Shown here: positions 35,581 to 44,225 of the stretch, one piece after another
Numbering within the stretch: position 1 is the first letter of the stretch
Layout of the letters: each line of letters opens with the position of its first letter
NCBI RefSeq assembly: GCF_000422665.1
Contig: NZ_KE383899.1
Location: forward strand, 260,915-324,914
Direction: 5' to 3'
Origin: Ferrimonas senticii DSM 18821
GTDB lineage: Bacteria > Pseudomonadota > Gammaproteobacteria > Enterobacterales > Shewanellaceae
DNA length: 64,000 nt
The notes under the pieces: generated by a model
Told to the model about the DNA's origin: nothing
The model's database searches: none
Seen by the model: only the letters and a program-made list of their open reading frames with translations
Made by a program: the position numbers and the translations under genes

Positions 35581-35628
35581 CTTATGCCAATACTCATGTA
35601 AGTACTCATGCCAGTGCTTATGCAACTA
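35581..35628. repeat. Four degenerate 12-bp tandem repeats
   Basis: CTTATGCCAATA, CTCATGTAAGTA, CTCATGCCAGTG and CTTATGCAACTA follow each other without gaps, sharing CTyATG at the start of each unit. They lie between the chalcone-isomerase-like and SMR genes. No function is known. Confidence 0.7.
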
Positions 35629-35734
35629 CTGGGGCAACGCTGTCTGGCGCTGCCCTTTTCCACATAAAAAGTAAGGTTTTAGTCATCAATGGCGGTATAA
35701 TCTTAGGCTCTGCCCGCCACCGTTTATTGCCGAT

Positions 35735-36061
35735 ATGACCTACCTCTACCTGTGCATTGCCATCATCGCCGAAGTGATCGCCACCAGCGCTCTGAAAGCC
35801 TCCAATGGTTTTAGCAATCTTGGCCCCAGTTTGCTCTCTGCTGCGGGGTACGGCGTGGCGTTTTATTGTTTGTCGTTGGTATTAAAGACCATGCCGGTCG
35901 GCATCGCTTATGCCATCTGGTGTGGCTTAGGCATTGTGCTGGTATCGCTGGTGGCGGTGGTGCTGTTTAATCAAAAACTCGATTTTGCGGCGATCTTAGG
36001 CATGGGGCTGATTATCGCTGGCGTCACCATCATCAACCTGTTTTCCAACACCCACGCCTAA
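35735..36061 (+). CDS. Small multidrug resistance (SMR) efflux protein, EmrE-like
   Basis: A 108-residue inner-membrane protein with four helices and the proton/drug-binding glutamate in helix 1 (AIIAEVIATSALK, Glu13). The helix 3 segment IAYAIWCGLGIVLVS and helix 4 GVTIINL closely follow EmrE, so it is a proton-coupled exporter of quaternary cations working as an antiparallel dimer. It is transcribed alone, converging on the MOSC gene. Confidence 0.92.
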   Translation: MTYLYLCIAIIAEVIATSALKASNGFSNLGPSLLSAAGYGVAFYCLSLVLKTMPVGIAYAIWCGLGIVLVSLVAVVLFNQKLDFAAILGMGLIIAGVTIINLFSNTHA

Positions 36062-36067
36062 TACCAA

Positions 36068-36110
36068 TTCACCCAGCGCAGTCCACAGCATTGAACTGCG
36101 CGGTGTGAAC
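36068..36110. terminator. Hairpin between convergent genes
   Basis: TTCACCCAGCGCAGT can pair with ACTGCGCGGTGTGAA (three mismatched positions) around a 12-base loop. There is no T run, so factor-independent termination is uncertain, but the place between convergent SMR and MOSC genes fits a shared transcript end. Confidence 0.4.
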
Positions 36111-36962
36111 TTAGTCAGTTTCGGTTTGCAGGCTTTCGCCAACTCGCAGCCGGCCGCCGCGCACCACAATCGCGTTCCCGCCGAAGAATGCCCCGGGCTT
36201 ATCGGCCATTGGATTGAGCGCTATCAAGCTTGGCAGCGGCTCTTGCGGATGCATCCGCTGACCGCTGTGCTGATCAATTTTGGTTACCGGGCAACGCTCG
36301 CAGGGTTTACGAATGGCCAACTGCACCTGCGCGCCAGTTAACCGCCAAGGCTGCAGTTCGCTCATCGCACCGGCAAGCGCATCGACAATCACATTGCCAC
36401 GAAAGCGACTCATCGGCACCGGTTGTTCCCCTTTGTCGATTAGCGCTTGATTGAGCTGCTGCAAGGTTTGCTGATTGCACAGCAAAATCGGATAGCCATC
36501 GGCGAAATGGGTATGACTCTGTTCACCGGCTTGTAAATATTTGCCACTGACGGCTCGGGTTTGGTCTTCGGCGAAGCGCACCAAATGCAGTGGCCGTGGA
36601 CTTTGCAGCGCCTCGGTTAACCACTGCCCTGCCGCTTCGATGCGATTGGCCGCCAGTTGGCTGTCCCACACTTTAACCGCCATCGACTCAGCGGGATCGG
36701 CGTTTAGTGGCAGGGTTAAGCTTGGCAGGCTTGGGTGATGCAGCAGCAAGCTATCGGCGCTCAATTCGGTTTTCACGGTCGCCATCTGCGGCAACTGACG
36801 CTGGCTGACAAAGCGGCCTTTGTCGTCCACTACCATCCAGTGGCGATCCCACTTCAACCCCGTTGCGGTTACTTCAGCTTCGGTCAGTGAAATGCCCGCC
36901 AAGCCTTTGACCGGATAGATCCACAGTTCAGTTACGATTGTCATTTGCTGTTGTTTACTCAC
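36111..36962 (-). CDS. MOSC-domain protein (YcbX-like without ferredoxin domain)
   Basis: A 283-residue protein with an N-terminal MOSC beta-barrel domain (ELWIYPVKGLAGISLTEAEV) and a MOSC domain containing the conserved cysteine in RKPCERCPVTKIDQ, the expected molybdenum-cofactor sulfur ligand site. E. coli YcbX, which detoxifies N-hydroxylated bases, carries an additional C-terminal 2Fe-2S domain that is missing here, so the electron partner must be separate. The start is GTG and overlaps the stop of the patatin gene by two bases. Confidence 0.88.
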   Translation of the reverse strand: MSKQQQMTIVTELWIYPVKGLAGISLTEAEVTATGLKWDRHWMVVDDKGRFVSQRQLPQMATVKTELSADSLLLHHPSLPSLTLPLNADPAESMAVKVWDSQLAANRIEAAGQWLTEALQSPRPLHLVRFAEDQTRAVSGKYLQAGEQSHTHFADGYPILLCNQQTLQQLNQALIDKGEQPVPMSRFRGNVIVDALAGAMSELQPWRLTGAQVQLAIRKPCERCPVTKIDQHSGQRMHPQEPLPSLIALNPMADKPGAFFGGNAIVVRGGRLRVGESLQTETD

Positions 36963-39208
36963 TCAAATATTTGCCCCAGCACCAAGTAGACGCTGGATTG
37001 GTCGCGGTCATTGCTGCCTAGACCCAAAGAAACAGTGCCGATGCCGGTTTCTGCGCCGGCGAAGATGCTGCCGGCGTAGATCAGCTCGTCGGCGCTGATG
37101 TCATCTCGATTTAACCAAACGTTGCCCGCTTCAAAGGTGAAACCGACAAACAACGGCGCATTGCCGGTGGCATCGCTTAAACCAAAATCGTAGTGATAGC
37201 CGATCCCTGCCAGCACTTTATGGTTGCCATACAAGGCATCACGGTGAAAACCAGACAGGTTAAAGAAGCCACCGGCGGTGGTGTATTGCGCCAAGGTCAA
37301 ATCGTCCTCTTCACTAACCAGTGCTTCAGCTTTAGCAAAGAAGTTGTGGCGACCAATGTGCGACGCCCCCAACCAACGGCCATGGTAGACCCACTGCTCG
37401 ATGTCGCTGGCAAGGCCGGTATTATTCGACGACACCATCAGATTTTGGTTTTGGCCACTGACCTGGCTAACGCCAAACTCCCACAGCGCCCCCTCGGTTG
37501 GGAAATAGCGGCGATCAAGATCATCCGAGGTGAACTTCAACTCTACCGCACGCTTCCAATAATCGGCACTTTGCGGCTGGCCAATGCTCGAGAAACGCTC
37601 TTTATAGTTGCCATCCTCATACAGATAGCTCAGCTCTAATTGGGCGCTGCTGCCAATATTCCAGCCCAGCCCCGCCGCGGTAGTTAACCGCTGTTGTTCC
37701 AACAACCCCAAGCGGCTGCTGCCATCAACGGTAAAGGTGTCCCAGTCGCGCTGTTCAAACTCAAACCGGCCAAAGGCATAGATCCGTCGCAGCTGTTCCA
37801 GTGGCTGATAATAATCGCTGCTAAAAGTACGCCGTGTTCCTAGGTTGATGGCATTGCGCCACTGACCATCTAAGGGACCGACGTTGTTCGAGGTTAAGGC
37901 AATGCCGAGCTCCCACTGCGCCACATCTTGGAAGTTGTCTTCAAACCGCAGGCCCAGATCGAACACGTTCGGCCCCCAGTCCTTACCCTTGGTGGTGATC
38001 ACCAACTCCCGGCCATGGTCGCCATCCTTTAACGCCGCATCCACTTGGGCAAAGTCGTTAATGGCGTACACCCGATCAACCGCATTATCGATCTGCAGTG
38101 CAGTCGGATTGTCGCCAGGCTCTAATCGCAGCGCCTCCATAATCACTCGGTCTTTAACCCAAGATTGATTATTCAAACGTACTGCGACCAGCGGCGATGC
38201 CCCAGCAACCAGCTGTTGATGAGCGGTTTGTCGCTGCTGTTGATAGGCCCAGTAATCGTCGCCACTGATCGCCACCGCACTCAGCTTGCCAACTTGGCCG
38301 CGCATCGCCTCTTCACCACGGGCGATCATCAACGGCATCTGCTCAAAATCACTGGTACCGACCCCTTCGATGTTGGGCACAATCAGCAGATCCTGCGGTT
38401 GCATCAACGCCACTTGTTGATCCCGCGACAAGTTCGTTAGGTAGTTGGTGAGCTGATCAAGCACATCAAACACCGAGTTCAGTTGATCTTCTGACAACAG
38501 CGGTGAACCGATATCCACCGCAATCACCACATCGGCGCCCATATCCCGCACTACCTGCACCGGCATATTGTTCACCAGACCCCCATCCGCCAGTTGCTGG
38601 CCTTGCCATTTCACCGGCGCCAACGCACCAGGCACCGCCATACTGGCCTGCATGGCGGTGACCAGATCGCCCGAATCAATTCGCACTTCGGCGCGATCAC
38701 TTAAGCTGGTAGCGACGGTACGCAGCGGGATCGGCAGGGTATCGAAATCTTTGACCTCGGCAATATTGCCAATCGAGCGTCGCAACAAACTGGCCATGGT
38801 CTGGCCTTCCAGCGCGCCTTTAGCAAATTTCAGCTTGTTGTCTTCAAAGCCAACTTTCAGTTCGATCGGGTAATCGTCGCGATGACGTTTGTTGCGCAAA
38901 TCCAGATCGCTGCGCGGCACTTCGTCAGAAAAGCCGCTGGCAAAATCAAAGATGGTTAGCCGTCGTTCAATCTGCTCTGGCGAATAGCCGGCCGCATATA
39001 GGGTCGCCACGTAAGCGCCCATCGAGGTGCCGGCAATGTAATCAACCGGGATCTGATTTTGCTCCAGCACTCGCAATACGCCGACGTGCGCCGCCCCTTT
39101 AGCGCCGCCGCCGGACAGCGCCACCCCGACTTTAAGCCGCTGTGGGGTAGCCGCAACAGCCAAGGTGGAAAAGCCCAGTAACAGCAAAAACAGCCAACGG
39201 ATCATCAT
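36959..39208 (-). CDS. Patatin-like phospholipase with outer-membrane barrel (PlpD type, type Vd)
   Basis: A protein of about 749 residues: signal peptide (WLFLLLLGFSTLAVAA), patatin domain at about residues 25-220 with oxyanion box GGGAKGAAHVG, nucleophile GTSMGA and catalytic DGG (LADGGLVNN), then a POTRA-like region and a C-terminal 16-stranded-barrel-like half rich in alternating aromatic strands (YQPLEQLRRIYAFGRFEF, LGLGSNDRDQSSVYLVLGQ). This is the layout of PlpD, a type Vd autotransporter that hydrolyses lipids. I start at the ATG at 39208; a TTG at 39220 lies upstream. It is coupled to the MOSC gene. Confidence 0.9.
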   Translation of the reverse strand: MMIRWLFLLLLGFSTLAVAATPQRLKVGVALSGGGAKGAAHVGVLRVLEQNQIPVDYIAGTSMGAYVATLYAAGYSPEQIERRLTIFDFASGFSDEVPRSDLDLRNKRHRDDYPIELKVGFEDNKLKFAKGALEGQTMASLLRRSIGNIAEVKDFDTLPIPLRTVATSLSDRAEVRIDSGDLVTAMQASMAVPGALAPVKWQGQQLADGGLVNNMPVQVVRDMGADVVIAVDIGSPLLSEDQLNSVFDVLDQLTNYLTNLSRDQQVALMQPQDLLIVPNIEGVGTSDFEQMPLMIARGEEAMRGQVGKLSAVAISGDDYWAYQQQRQTAHQQLVAGASPLVAVRLNNQSWVKDRVIMEALRLEPGDNPTALQIDNAVDRVYAINDFAQVDAALKDGDHGRELVITTKGKDWGPNVFDLGLRFEDNFQDVAQWELGIALTSNNVGPLDGQWRNAINLGTRRTFSSDYYQPLEQLRRIYAFGRFEFEQRDWDTFTVDGSSRLGLLEQQRLTTAAGLGWNIGSSAQLELSYLYEDGNYKERFSSIGQPQSADYWKRAVELKFTSDDLDRRYFPTEGALWEFGVSQVSGQNQNLMVSSNNTGLASDIEQWVYHGRWLGASHIGRHNFFAKAEALVSEEDDLTLAQYTTAGGFFNLSGFHRDALYGNHKVLAGIGYHYDFGLSDATGNAPLFVGFTFEAGNVWLNRDDISADELIYAGSIFAGAETGIGTVSLGLGSNDRDQSSVYLVLGQIFE

Positions 39209-39322
39209 CGCCAATACCAAAAGGTTGAAAGAATGTTGCTATGGTACTGAAGTATGGGTGATTTAAATATCCGCCAACGGACTAATCTGGCGCCTTAATG
39301 ACGGTCAGTGGCGCGAATGACA

Positions 39323-39356
39323 ACGGCTCGACTACCGCTGAGGGTAGCCGAGCCGT
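39323..39356. terminator. 14-bp hairpin between SDR and patatin genes
   Basis: ACGGCTCGACTACC pairs with GGTAGCCGAGCCGT with one mismatch around a 6-base loop. No T run follows on either strand. It lies between two minus-strand genes and may mark the end of the SDR transcript. Confidence 0.45.
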
Positions 39357-39394
39357 CAACTCAACAGCCAACACTAAGCCCCAAGGTTGGCGGT

Positions 39395-40147
39395 TTAGCT
39401 CATACCTCGTAAGGACTTTAATGGCGCCCAGCGCAAGATATGGCGCATATACGCCCATGGCCAGCCGGGCACATAGGCGTTCGGTTTTTCCGCTTCAATC
39501 GCTTTGACCATCGCCGCCACGCCAATATCGGTGTCGACCATAAACGGGACTTTGTCGACCTTTTCGTTGATCTCACTGCGAATAAAACCAGGGTGAATGC
39601 AGCTGGCTTTGATGTTGGTGCCAAGCAGATCGACCCGAATGCCTTCGGTCAGATTCGACAGCGCCGCTTTGGTGGCGGCATAAACGGTTAAGGCACGGCG
39701 GAAACCACGAACGGCGCTAACCGAGGAGATAGTCACCAGATGGCCATTATCTTTGGCGCGGAACAACTCCAGCGCTGCTTCACACTGAGCAATTGCCGAC
39801 ACAAAGTTGGTGATCGCGGTTTGCTTGTTGGCTTCAAAATAACCGGTACCGAGGCTGGCACCTTTGCCCATGCCGGCGTTGACGATGACTCGGTCGATGC
39901 CGCCATCGAACTCCGCCTCAAACGCCTTAAATACCTCGAATACTTGGTCGTGATCGTTCACATCTAATGATTTGACCAACACCTTTACGCCCGGATGTTG
40001 CTGCTCTAGCGTGGCTTTTAACGCCTCTAACCGTTCAACTCGGCGGGCGCACAGCGCCAGATTGCGACCTTTGGCGGCGAACTGCTTGGCCATCTCCATC
40101 CCTAGGCCGGATGAGGCGCCGGTAATTAAAATATTCTGTCTTTCCAT
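39395..40147 (-). CDS. Short-chain dehydrogenase/reductase
   Basis: A 250-residue NAD(P)-dependent oxidoreductase. Cofactor motif TGASSGLGMEMAK (TGxxxGxG), the NAG-type segment VNAGMG, catalytic Ser in TISSVSAV and YxxxK in YAATKAAL. Its C-terminal part (KPNAYVPGWPWAYMRHILRWAPL) resembles the membrane-associated YqjQ-like type. I prefer the ATG at 40147, which has AGG nine bases upstream, over that at 40156. The substrate is unknown; a gap of about 136 bases separates it from the acyl-CoA dehydrogenase operon, so it may be the distal member. Confidence 0.9.
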   Translation of the reverse strand: MERQNILITGASSGLGMEMAKQFAAKGRNLALCARRVERLEALKATLEQQHPGVKVLVKSLDVNDHDQVFEVFKAFEAEFDGGIDRVIVNAGMGKGASLGTGYFEANKQTAITNFVSAIAQCEAALELFRAKDNGHLVTISSVSAVRGFRRALTVYAATKAALSNLTEGIRVDLLGTNIKASCIHPGFIRSEINEKVDKVPFMVDTDIGVAAMVKAIEAEKPNAYVPGWPWAYMRHILRWAPLKSLRGMS

Positions 40148-40159
40148 GACAACCATCCT

Positions 40160-40265
40160 ATTTGGTCAATAGTGGGTAGTTATTCGTTTTCAGTGGCTAG
40201 CTAATAGTTGTTAGTTTTTAGTTGATAGCTTTCAGTTGTTAGTGGGCAGTAACAGCCATAAGCAA
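40160..40265. repeat. Degenerate TAGTTGTTAG-type tandem repeat tract
   Basis: The intergenic stretch carries many overlapping variants of TTAGTTGATAG and CAGTTGTTAG in tandem, a low-complexity pattern common as spacer filler in some marine gammaproteobacteria. A related tract (CAGTTGTCAGTC...) occurs near 49988-50090 before pepA's downstream end. Neither contains a gene. Confidence 0.5.
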
Positions 40266-40283
40266 CAGCGAACTGCCAAAACC

Positions 40284-40967
40284 TTAGCGGTGGGTTACTA
40301 GGTTGTGCCGTTCAAACAGGGCGTGATCGTTGATGCTCACCAGTTTTAGGCCGCTGGGGGTCAGCTTCAGTTTGGTGACACTGCCATTAACGATCTGCCA
40401 GTTGATCGCCAACGCGGTGTGGTTATCCAGCCCTAGTAGGTGCTGCACCGCCGCGGCAATGGCGCCGCCGGACGAGGCGACCCACAACCGGCCATGTTTG
40501 GCTTCCTCCGCGGCTTTAGCCAGTGCGGCGCGCACCCGTTCAACAAACTGTGAATGGCTCTCGCTGTAATCGCCATCAAAATCGCCGCTGTGCCAGCGAC
40601 GAAACGCCGCCAAGCTTTGCTGACGCAAAAAACCATCGGGATCCGCTTGTTTGGCCGCCAGCGCTTTAATCGCGTGGCTATCGGCAAATTCCGGCAGATG
40701 CACCCTAAGCACATTTTGAAAATCAAACTCGTTCCAGCCGCTGTCGGTGATCACTGGCTGATCCTGTCCGGCTCCAGCCAATGCCAATTGGGCAGTGTGT
40801 TGCTGGCGCTCTAGGCTACCGGCGAATACCGCTTCGGGCAGCAGCGCCCGCTGATTAAGATCTTGCCCCAAAAGCCGGGCTTGTTGCTGGCCAAGATCAG
40901 ACAGGCGGTCGTAGTTGTCGCTGCCAAAACTGGCTTGGCCGTGACGAATTAGCAGAATTTCACTCAT
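40284..40967 (-). CDS. Histidine phosphatase (phosphoglycerate-mutase-like) family protein
   Basis: A 227-residue protein with the catalytic RHG motif at its N-terminus (LLIRHGQASFGSDNYDRLSDLG) and the second histidine near ASSGGAIAAAV, so a phosphatase of the branch that includes SixA and cobalamin or acyl-phosphate enzymes. I start at the ATG at 40967 (GGAG six bases upstream), which overlaps the stop of the phosphotransferase gene by four bases. It ends the operon of fatty-acyl-type genes from 44108, so it probably removes a phosphate made by the upstream kinase-like protein; this pairing is inferred. Confidence 0.88.
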   Translation of the reverse strand: MSEILLIRHGQASFGSDNYDRLSDLGQQQARLLGQDLNQRALLPEAVFAGSLERQQHTAQLALAGAGQDQPVITDSGWNEFDFQNVLRVHLPEFADSHAIKALAAKQADPDGFLRQQSLAAFRRWHSGDFDGDYSESHSQFVERVRAALAKAAEEAKHGRLWVASSGGAIAAAVQHLLGLDNHTALAINWQIVNGSVTKLKLTPSGLKLVSINDHALFERHNLVTHR

Positions 40968-42052
40968 GCGGCGCTCCGTCGAGCTCTGGCGCGGATCAAA
41001 CGCTGACAACGCCACAGCAGGTAGTTGGTAAACAGCCACAACTTGGCAAAGGCCGGATTGCGGGTCTGTTTGTGGTAGTAACGGTGATACAGCTGTTGGA
41101 CAATCCCCGCCAAGCGGAACAGGCCGTAGACTTCGTAAAAGGTGAAATCCTCACACTCAATCCCCGCTTGCTGGCAGTAGTAATCCACCACTTGTTGCCG
41201 GGTCATCATCCCTTTGGCGGTGGTCGGCTGACGGCGATTGCTGCGCAGCACCGGATCGTCATCGGCTTGCACCCAGTAGGCCATCGAGTTACCCAGATCC
41301 ATCAACGGATCGCCAATGGTGGCCAGCTCCCAATCTAAAACTGCCAGCACCTTATCTGGCTGATGTGGATCAAACACCAGATTGTCTAAGCGAAAATCGT
41401 TGTGGATCAGCACTTGCCGTTCGCGGCTCGGCATATTGGCCTCAAGCCAGCTGATCACCCCTTTGCCGCTGCCAATATTCCACGTTTTGGCAGCGGCAAA
41501 GCGCTTACTCCAACCGCCGATCTGGCGCTGGATATACCCTTGGCCTTTGCCGAACTGAGTTAGCCCAGTTTGGGTAATATCCACCGAATGCAGCTTGACC
41601 AAGGTATCGATGGCGCTTTGGCAAATGGTCCGATGCTGCTGCGAATTCAGATTGAGCGAGCGCGGAAAATGACTGCGAGGGATAAAGCCGTCGACCTTTT
41701 CCATCAGATAAAAATCGCTGTCGAGCACGCCATCGTCAGCCCGCCCCAGTGCCAGCATCTGTGGTACCAATTCGAAGTGTGGCTTCAGTGCCTGCTGCAG
41801 ATTGTGTTCGCGCACCATGTCGTGGGCGCCTTTGGCCTTCTTGCCCCTTGGGGCACGGCGCAAAATCAGCTCCTGCTCAGCAAACTTCAGGGCGTAGGTC
41901 CAGTTCGAGGCGCCGCCACTGTATTGGGTAACCGTTGGTGTGCCTTGGGTTTGCAGCTGCGGTAACTGCTGTTGCAGCCACGGCAGTAACGCCGCCAGAT
42001 CGAGCTCTTCACCCGGTCGCTGCGCCTTACTGGGGTTAAGATCGGCGCTCAT
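40964..42052 (-). CDS. Phosphotransferase (APH-like kinase; ACAD10-type)
   Basis: A 362-residue aminoglycoside-phosphotransferase-fold protein: GGASNWTYAL nucleotide loop, catalytic HNDFRLDN (Brenner-type HxDxxxxN) and the metal-binding LDWELATIGDP. These resemble the kinase domain that mammalian ACAD10/ACAD11 fuse to an acyl-CoA dehydrogenase for 4-hydroxy fatty-acid breakdown. Here the dehydrogenase is a separate gene two positions upstream, with an SDR between them, overlapping by four bases on each side. A function in phosphorylating hydroxyacyl-CoA is therefore likely but not proven. Confidence 0.85.
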   Translation of the reverse strand: MSADLNPSKAQRPGEELDLAALLPWLQQQLPQLQTQGTPTVTQYSGGASNWTYALKFAEQELILRRAPRGKKAKGAHDMVREHNLQQALKPHFELVPQMLALGRADDGVLDSDFYLMEKVDGFIPRSHFPRSLNLNSQQHRTICQSAIDTLVKLHSVDITQTGLTQFGKGQGYIQRQIGGWSKRFAAAKTWNIGSGKGVISWLEANMPSRERQVLIHNDFRLDNLVFDPHQPDKVLAVLDWELATIGDPLMDLGNSMAYWVQADDDPVLRSNRRQPTTAKGMMTRQQVVDYYCQQAGIECEDFTFYEVYGLFRLAGIVQQLYHRYYHKQTRNPAFAKLWLFTNYLLWRCQRLIRARARRSAA

Positions 42053-42879
42053 GCGGCCTCCTTGGCCTCGGCGTCCGTCGATTGCGATTTGCGGATGCCG
42101 AAATGACCCAGCTTTTTAATCATCATCCGCATGTATTGCTGCTTGTTAAGCAGCCGTTTAAACCACATCACCTTGCGGGTCGATTTGTGGGTGACGATCT
42201 GAAACTCACCCGCCGCCATCGCCGCCACAATCTGCTGGGCGATCTGTTCGGCACTGACGCCACTGCGCTCCAACAGCTTAGTAACCAAAGCTTTCAATTC
42301 CACCGCATCGTCGCGGACACTTTTATCAAGATTGGTTTTGAAAAACTCAGGACAGGCCACCGACACCTTGATACCACGGGCATTAAGCTCAATCGCCATG
42401 GTTTCAGCAAAGGAGACCACTGCCGCTTTGTTGGCGCAGTAACTGCCCATCCGAGGCATCGCCACCAGCCCTGCTGCCGAAGCGGTGCAGAGAATATGGC
42501 TGCCCTCATTCAATAGCGGCAGAAACCCTTTGCAGGTGCGCACCACCCCGAGCAAGTTAACTTCAAGCCCCCATTGCCAGTCCGCCAAGGTTTCATCTTC
42601 AATGGCGCCGCCGGTGGCGACCCCGGCATTGGCGCAGAGCACATCCACTCCGCCAAAACGCTGCTTAACCGCTTCGACCAGTGCCTGCATCGACTCATCA
42701 CTGGTGACGTCGCAGGGCTGATAAAACGCCTCGCCGCCAGCGGCAATGATCTGCTGCACCGCCGCGCTACCATCCTGGCGATCCGCCACCGCAATCCTTG
42801 CGCCGTTTTTGGCGTATTCCAATGCCAGCGCCAGCCCTAAGCCTGAGGCGGCGCCGGTGATCACAATCCGTTTGCTCAT
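42049..42879 (-). CDS. Short-chain dehydrogenase/reductase in the acyl-CoA operon
   Basis: A 276-residue SDR: cofactor motif TGAASGLGLALALEY, VLCANAG segment and catalytic YCANKAAVVS. It overlaps the phosphotransferase gene downstream by four bases and follows the acyl-CoA dehydrogenase by 11 bases, so it is translated as part of the same message. It likely oxidises or reduces a hydroxyl- or keto-acyl intermediate in this pathway; the exact substrate is not known. Confidence 0.92.
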   Translation of the reverse strand: MSKRIVITGAASGLGLALALEYAKNGARIAVADRQDGSAAVQQIIAAGGEAFYQPCDVTSDESMQALVEAVKQRFGGVDVLCANAGVATGGAIEDETLADWQWGLEVNLLGVVRTCKGFLPLLNEGSHILCTASAAGLVAMPRMGSYCANKAAVVSFAETMAIELNARGIKVSVACPEFFKTNLDKSVRDDAVELKALVTKLLERSGVSAEQIAQQIVAAMAAGEFQIVTHKSTRKVMWFKRLLNKQQYMRMMIKKLGHFGIRKSQSTDAEAKEAA

Positions 42880-42890
42880 GATTCTCTCCC

Positions 42891-44108
42891 TTAGCGGTAT
42901 TTAGCCAGTTCCAGCCGCGATAGCATCCCCAGATGCACTTCATCTGGGCCATCGGCCAGGCGCAAACTGCGCGCTTGGGCGTAAAAGCGCATCAGCCCAG
43001 CGTCGTCGCCCATGCCAGCACCGCCGTGCAACTGCATCACCATATCCACCACCTGCTGCAGTACCCGCGGCGCCGCCACTTTGATGGCGGAGATCTCGGT
43101 CATCGCCGCTTTCACCCCAACCTCATCGATTTTCCATGCGGCAAAATAGGTCAGCAGTCGCGCTTGGTCGATGGCTAAGCGTGCTTCGGCAATCCGTTCG
43201 CGGTTACCGCCCAATTGGATGATCGGTTTACCAAAGGCAACCCGGCGACTGGCCCGTTCAATCCCCAGCTTAAGTGCCTGTTCGGCGGCGCCAATGCAGC
43301 GCATACAGTGATGAATACGCCCCGGGCCCAACCGTCCTTGGGCAATCGCAAAACCGTCACCGAGATTTTGAATCAGGTTGCTTTTCGGCACCCGCACATC
43401 GGCAAAGCTGACCTCGCCGTGGCCATAGGGGGCATCGTAATCCCCTGCCGCTTTCAACATCCGTTCAATGTTGACGCCGTCGCGATCCAGCTCGACCAGC
43501 ACCATTGAATGACGTTGATGCTTGGGATTATCGGGGTTAGATAGCCCCATAAAGATGCCAATTTTGCAATCGGGATGACCCACGCCGGTGCTCCACCACT
43601 TACGACCATTGAGCACCAATTCATCGCCATCCTCAACGATGGTGGCCTGCATGTTGGTGGCATCGGATGAGGCCACCTGCGGCTCGGTCATAAAGAATGC
43701 CGAGCGGATCTCACCGCGCAGCAGCGGCATCAACCACTTGGCTTGTTGCGCCTCGCTGCCAAAGTGATATAGCACCTCCATATTGCCGGTGTCGGGGGCG
43801 TTGCAGTTAAAGATCTCCGGATACAGCAACGACCGTCCGGTCAGTTCCGCCAGCGGCGCGTACTCCAGCGTCGATAGCCCTTGGCCAAGCTCGGCATCTG
43901 GCAGAAACAGGTTCCACAGCCCCGCCTCTTTAGCTTGCTGCTTGAGCGCCGCCACCTGCGGCGACAGTTGCCAGTGACGCCAGTCGCCATGGTCATTGCA
44001 CTGATTAAAGCGGTGAAAGTCCGCCTCAAATGGCGCCAGATGCTGATCGATAAAGGCCTGCAACTGCTGCTGCAGTGCCACGCTGCGTTTACTGTGGCGA
44101 AACTCCAT
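42891..44108 (-). CDS. Acyl-CoA dehydrogenase
   Basis: A 405-residue flavoenzyme that introduces an alpha,beta double bond into an acyl-CoA. FAD/substrate motifs: AFFMTEPQVASSDATNMQ, KWWSTGVGHPDCKI and the C-terminal QLHGGAGMGDDAGLMRFYAQARSLRLADGPDEVH. The last resembles the ACAD10/11 group. It is first in the operon with an SDR, an APH-type kinase and a histidine phosphatase, and divergent from the LysR gene at 44226, which probably controls it. The 117-base divergent region contains a TTCATGAATGAA-like dyad. Confidence 0.93.
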   Translation of the reverse strand: MEFRHSKRSVALQQQLQAFIDQHLAPFEADFHRFNQCNDHGDWRHWQLSPQVAALKQQAKEAGLWNLFLPDAELGQGLSTLEYAPLAELTGRSLLYPEIFNCNAPDTGNMEVLYHFGSEAQQAKWLMPLLRGEIRSAFFMTEPQVASSDATNMQATIVEDGDELVLNGRKWWSTGVGHPDCKIGIFMGLSNPDNPKHQRHSMVLVELDRDGVNIERMLKAAGDYDAPYGHGEVSFADVRVPKSNLIQNLGDGFAIAQGRLGPGRIHHCMRCIGAAEQALKLGIERASRRVAFGKPIIQLGGNRERIAEARLAIDQARLLTYFAAWKIDEVGVKAAMTEISAIKVAAPRVLQQVVDMVMQLHGGAGMGDDAGLMRFYAQARSLRLADGPDEVHLGMLSRLELAKYR

Positions 44109-44225
44109 GGCGCTATCCTTATTTACTGTTCACTTTACAAGCAACCCTAGAGCAATTACGTTCATGAATGAAACGAAAAGAACTAAAACATTAAACTGAT
44201 TTCTATTCAGTAAGGGACGCGCCTC

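Noticed and set aside
35581-35628. CRISPR-like array
   Set aside because: The units are 12 bases with no spacers and no cas genes; it is a simple degenerate tandem repeat.
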